Of a DNA stretch of 64,000 nucleotides, positions 62,013 through 64,000 are shown piece by piece. The stretch is from Rhodospirillales bacterium BBD 1991-14 (GTDB taxonomy: Bacteria; Pseudomonadota; Alphaproteobacteria; Kiloniellales; Kiloniellaceae): the NCBI GenBank assembly GCA_001657395.1, contig LYSY01000004.1, forward strand, positions 310,001 through 374,000. The letters run 5' to 3'. The notes beneath the pieces were generated by a model. That model had not been told where the DNA came from and searched no databases. It saw only the letters and a program-made list of their open reading frames with translations. How positions within the stretch are numbered: position 1 is the stretch's first letter; each line of letters starts with the position of its first letter. Made by a program: the position numbers and the translations under genes.

Positions 62013-62912
62013 TCAAAGCTTGTACCGCAACAGGCTCTGAAGCCGCCAGGGCAGCCGCTCGCGCGCATCGTGCAGACGCTGACGTGCGGCCGAAAGCCTG
62101 CCTTGACCCTGGCTGTAGGGCAAGTCGTAGGCAAGCTTGGCCGAGAGTCCATCGCTCAGATGGTCGAAGCGCCGGATCGCATGGGCCGGCCAGTGTGCGG
62201 CGCGGGCCAAGGGGTTGAAGTCGGTGGCCTTGGCGACAGGGTCCCAGTTGAGTTTGTCCTGCTGGGAACTGCCATAGACCGGAAACTCCGCCAGTCTTTT
62301 CCGGTCGAAGCCAGCCGGGTCCAGCCCGATCTGGGCGGCGACAGAATTCAGCACGCTGCCTGTATCCGTTGCCAGGTCCTCGTAGCGCACCAGAACGAAG
62401 GGCTTCAGGCCCTCCGCCTTACGCCGCTCGGCCGTCGAAAGGACGGTTTGCACGGCCGTCCCCCAGCGCTTGCAGGCGGTCTCGAAGTCCCAGCCGAAAG
62501 AACGCATCCCGGACTCGATGGTCGCCGGGCCCTGGCGCAGAACGATGACCACATCCGCCTGAGGCAGGAAGTGTTCGATGCGGTCGACCCCTCGGACAGA
62601 GGGCGTCTTGAAGACCGGCCGCTTGTCCGGGCTCCGCACGTCGTCCTCGAGGAAGGCCAGCAGGGCCTCGCCCAGCCGGCCGCGCAGCTCGTCCAGGCGG
62701 CGGTGACACGGCCAGTGTTTGGGCCAGCTCGTGGCGATGCCTTCGACGCAGTCATCCAGGTCCGGCAGGCTGTGGACAAGGAAGTCTTCGTAAAGGGTCT
62801 TCGCCGTCGTGCAGTCGCGGTGGGTTCTGAGCATTCGGCCTAGATAGTTCGTTCCTGTTCTGGGCATCAAACCGAGAACGAGGACTGGCCGATTGGGGTT
62901 CGCGTCGACCAT
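62013..62912 (-). CDS. Sulfotransferase-family protein
   Basis: This 299-residue protein starts at the ATG at 62912, with AAAGGAG 7 bases upstream. The phosphosulfate loop VLGLMPRTGTNYLGRML is at the N-terminus (about residues 12-28), the VVIVLRQGPATIESGMRSFG segment takes the place of the 3'-phosphate motif, and LVRYEDLATDTGSVLNSV follows. It is a distant member of the family. It converges with the FkbM gene. It probably sulfates a different position or sugar from the other sulfotransferases of this island. Confidence 0.82.
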   Translation of the reverse strand: MVDANPNRPVLVLGLMPRTGTNYLGRMLRTHRDCTTAKTLYEDFLVHSLPDLDDCVEGIATSWPKHWPCHRRLDELRGRLGEALLAFLEDDVRSPDKRPVFKTPSVRGVDRIEHFLPQADVVIVLRQGPATIESGMRSFGWDFETACKRWGTAVQTVLSTAERRKAEGLKPFVLVRYEDLATDTGSVLNSVAAQIGLDPAGFDRKRLAEFPVYGSSQQDKLNWDPVAKATDFNPLARAAHWPAHAIRRFDHLSDGLSAKLAYDLPYSQGQGRLSAARQRLHDARERLPWRLQSLLRYKL

Positions 62913-63057
62913 CTTGGGGCTCCTTTGGAAAGCCACAGGGCTGCGCTGACGTGCATCGAACGGCTGACTGGCATCGAACCGATGTGCGCAGCCAATACCA
63001 CTGTCCCTATGGCTGGTTGCCGATGCAAGGGACATCGCTTGGACAGCGTGAGGGCCT

Positions 63058-63081
63058 CAATCCGCCTTCCGGGCGGGATTG
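63058..63081 (-). terminator. Bulged hairpin downstream of the last sulfotransferase gene
   Basis: A CAATCCGCC / GGCGGGATTG stem with a one-base bulge and a TTCCG loop lies 19 bases after the stop of the minus-strand sulfotransferase gene. No run of T follows, so it may be a weak terminator or an mRNA 3'-end stabiliser. Confidence 0.35.
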
Positions 63082-63099
63082 CCATCGCGCCGCGCGCCG

Positions 63100-64000
63100 T
63101 TAGCCTACGAATTGTCCGGGCACGAAGCCCGCGGCTGAAGACTTCGGGTTGGGCAGCCCGCCGGCGCCGTAGAGGTCCACTTCGAAGTAATCCATCAGAT
63201 CGAGAAGCTTCCTGCGCGTTTCGCTATCGAAACGTTGGCGCCATTTCTGGACCTGTTCGGACTTGTCCCCTGCCAGGTCGACCGTGGTTCGGCTTCTGAT
63301 GTCCAGCCGGTCGACGATCCTCCGGGGCATTTCCATACCCCAGGCGTCGAAGACGTGCGCCAGAACGGCCTGTGGCGCGAGCACCAGGTGCTCGTAGTGT
63401 ATCGTGATCCAGTCGCGATTGTTGCCGGCGTGCTGCAGAAGATACTGGTTGGCCAGGCACCACTTGGCGACGTGGCGCTCTTCCACGGTGCTGACAGCGG
63501 CAAGGCGGGCGCGGTGCGGTTCGAAGAACTCGGCGAAGCGCTCCTCGGGGATCGGGAAAGCGGGGAGCGCATGCCGCCAGCCGGTGTGGCGCATCATTGA
63601 AGCTGCGACGGCCATGGGGTGTCGGGTCAGAACGAGCGGTTTCAGATCGAAGCGGAACCGGTTCAACAGCCAGGGCAGCAACAGCTTCGCCCGGACGAAC
63701 TTCACCAACAGGCGCTCGGCGCGATAGTAGTCCAGGGGGTTCGAATAGCTGGAGGTGAAGCGGTTGAGGACCTTGCCTTCATAGATATCTTCGAAGAGCC
63801 GCATCACCTCGGGCCAGCTTTCGTCCTCCGGGATGTGTTGTTCCCAGCCGATGCCGAGATTGCGCAGGCGGGGCACGTTCTGCAGGTGCAGCGGCTCGTA
63901 GACGGTCGCAACACCCGGTATTCCCTGCAGGACTTCGAACAGCCAGGTGCTGCCTCCGCGTGGGTCGGCGACGACGGTGATCGCCGATTTAGGGTCAAAC
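63100..64000 (-). CDS. Sulfotransferase-family protein (5' end outside window)
   Basis: The frame is open to the window's right edge on the minus strand, so at least 299 codons are present and the N-terminus is missing. The first visible residues, around ITVVADPRGGSTWLFEVLQ, form the PAPS phosphosulfate loop. An apparent start at a GTG near 63876 would lack this loop and is wrong. A 3'-phosphate-like motif LVLTRHPMAVAASMMRH and a final ITIHYEHLVLAPQAVL segment are visible. This is the fourth sulfotransferase-like gene of the glycan island. Confidence 0.84.
   Translation of the reverse strand, partial: FDPKSAITVVADPRGGSTWLFEVLQGIPGVATVYEPLHLQNVPRLRNLGIGWEQHIPEDESWPEVMRLFEDIYEGKVLNRFTSSYSNPLDYYRAERLLVKFVRAKLLLPWLLNRFRFDLKPLVLTRHPMAVAASMMRHTGWRHALPAFPIPEERFAEFFEPHRARLAAVSTVEERHVAKWCLANQYLLQHAGNNRDWITIHYEHLVLAPQAVLAHVFDAWGMEMPRRIVDRLDIRSRTTVDLAGDKSEQVQKWRQRFDSETRRKLLDLMDYFEVDLYGAGGLPNPKSSAAGFVPGQFVG

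Noticed and set aside
63100-63876. A complete 258-residue sulfotransferase starting at the GTG at 63876
   Set aside because: The frame continues upstream to the window edge and contains the essential phosphosulfate loop, so the gene is longer and cut by the window.

Overview
The window is high-GC, densely packed DNA with overlapping start/stop codons, Tat-type substrate-binding proteins and many ABC importers. The gene repertoire (EryA/EryB/EryD-like tetritol genes, a SAF-domain DRL-like oxidoreductase beside a sugar importer, a lanthanide-type quinoprotein alcohol dehydrogenase, a group 3b-type NiFe hydrogenase) suggests a metabolically versatile alphaproteobacterium, perhaps of a Rhodospirillales/Kiloniellales-like lineage. 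The lineage is inferred from gene content only. No tRNA, rRNA, insertion sequence, CRISPR array or phage gene was seen.

Region A (1-14953) opens with the end of an NMT1/TauT-type ABC import operon. It continues with a probable carbohydrate-catabolic island. A minus-strand operon encodes a DRL-like SAF-domain dehydrogenase, an acetoin-dehydrogenase-like E1alpha/E1beta/E2 complex and a SorC-family regulator. A divergent plus-strand operon encodes a binding protein, two permeases, an ATPase, a PfkB kinase and two unrecognised proteins. The divergent promoter carries a cluster of GAACA/TGTTC half-sites. The substrate is unknown.

Region B (14950-29522) is a polyol island. One long minus-strand operon holds an AroE-like dehydrogenase, an EryD-like SorC regulator, a five-gene ABC importer with two unequal ATPases, an EryA-like kinase, a 2-hydroxyacid dehydrogenase, a GlpD/EryB-like dehydrogenase and a class II aldolase. 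A xylulokinase-like gene is divergent. The usual EryC and isomerase genes are absent, and the aldolase suggests a different lower pathway.

Region C (29571-48627) is a periplasmic alcohol-oxidation island. It has a PedH/ExaF-type alcohol dehydrogenase with the Asp-Tyr-Asp signature of lanthanide enzymes, a cytochrome c (PedF-like), a MxaJ/XoxJ-like protein and a PedA1A2BC-like ABC system implicated elsewhere in lanthanide-dependent growth. It also has a second NitT/TauT-type ABC importer, a NosR/NirI-like iron-sulfur flavoprotein with its own ApbE flavin transferase, and a LuxR-type regulator, FIST-domain protein and hybrid histidine kinase that probably control the island.

Region D (48715-53807) is a four-subunit NAD(P)-linked NiFe hydrogenase (beta, gamma, delta, alpha) with its maturation protease. 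A stand-alone cyclic-nucleotide-binding-domain protein is embedded in the operon. A lone beta-hydroxyacid dehydrogenase follows.

Region E (55275-64000) is a surface-glycan island: mannose-1-phosphate guanylyltransferase, a glycosyltransferase, a Wzx-type flippase, an FkbM methyltransferase and four different sulfotransferase-like proteins, the last cut by the window edge. It suggests a sulfated exopolysaccharide or glycolipid.
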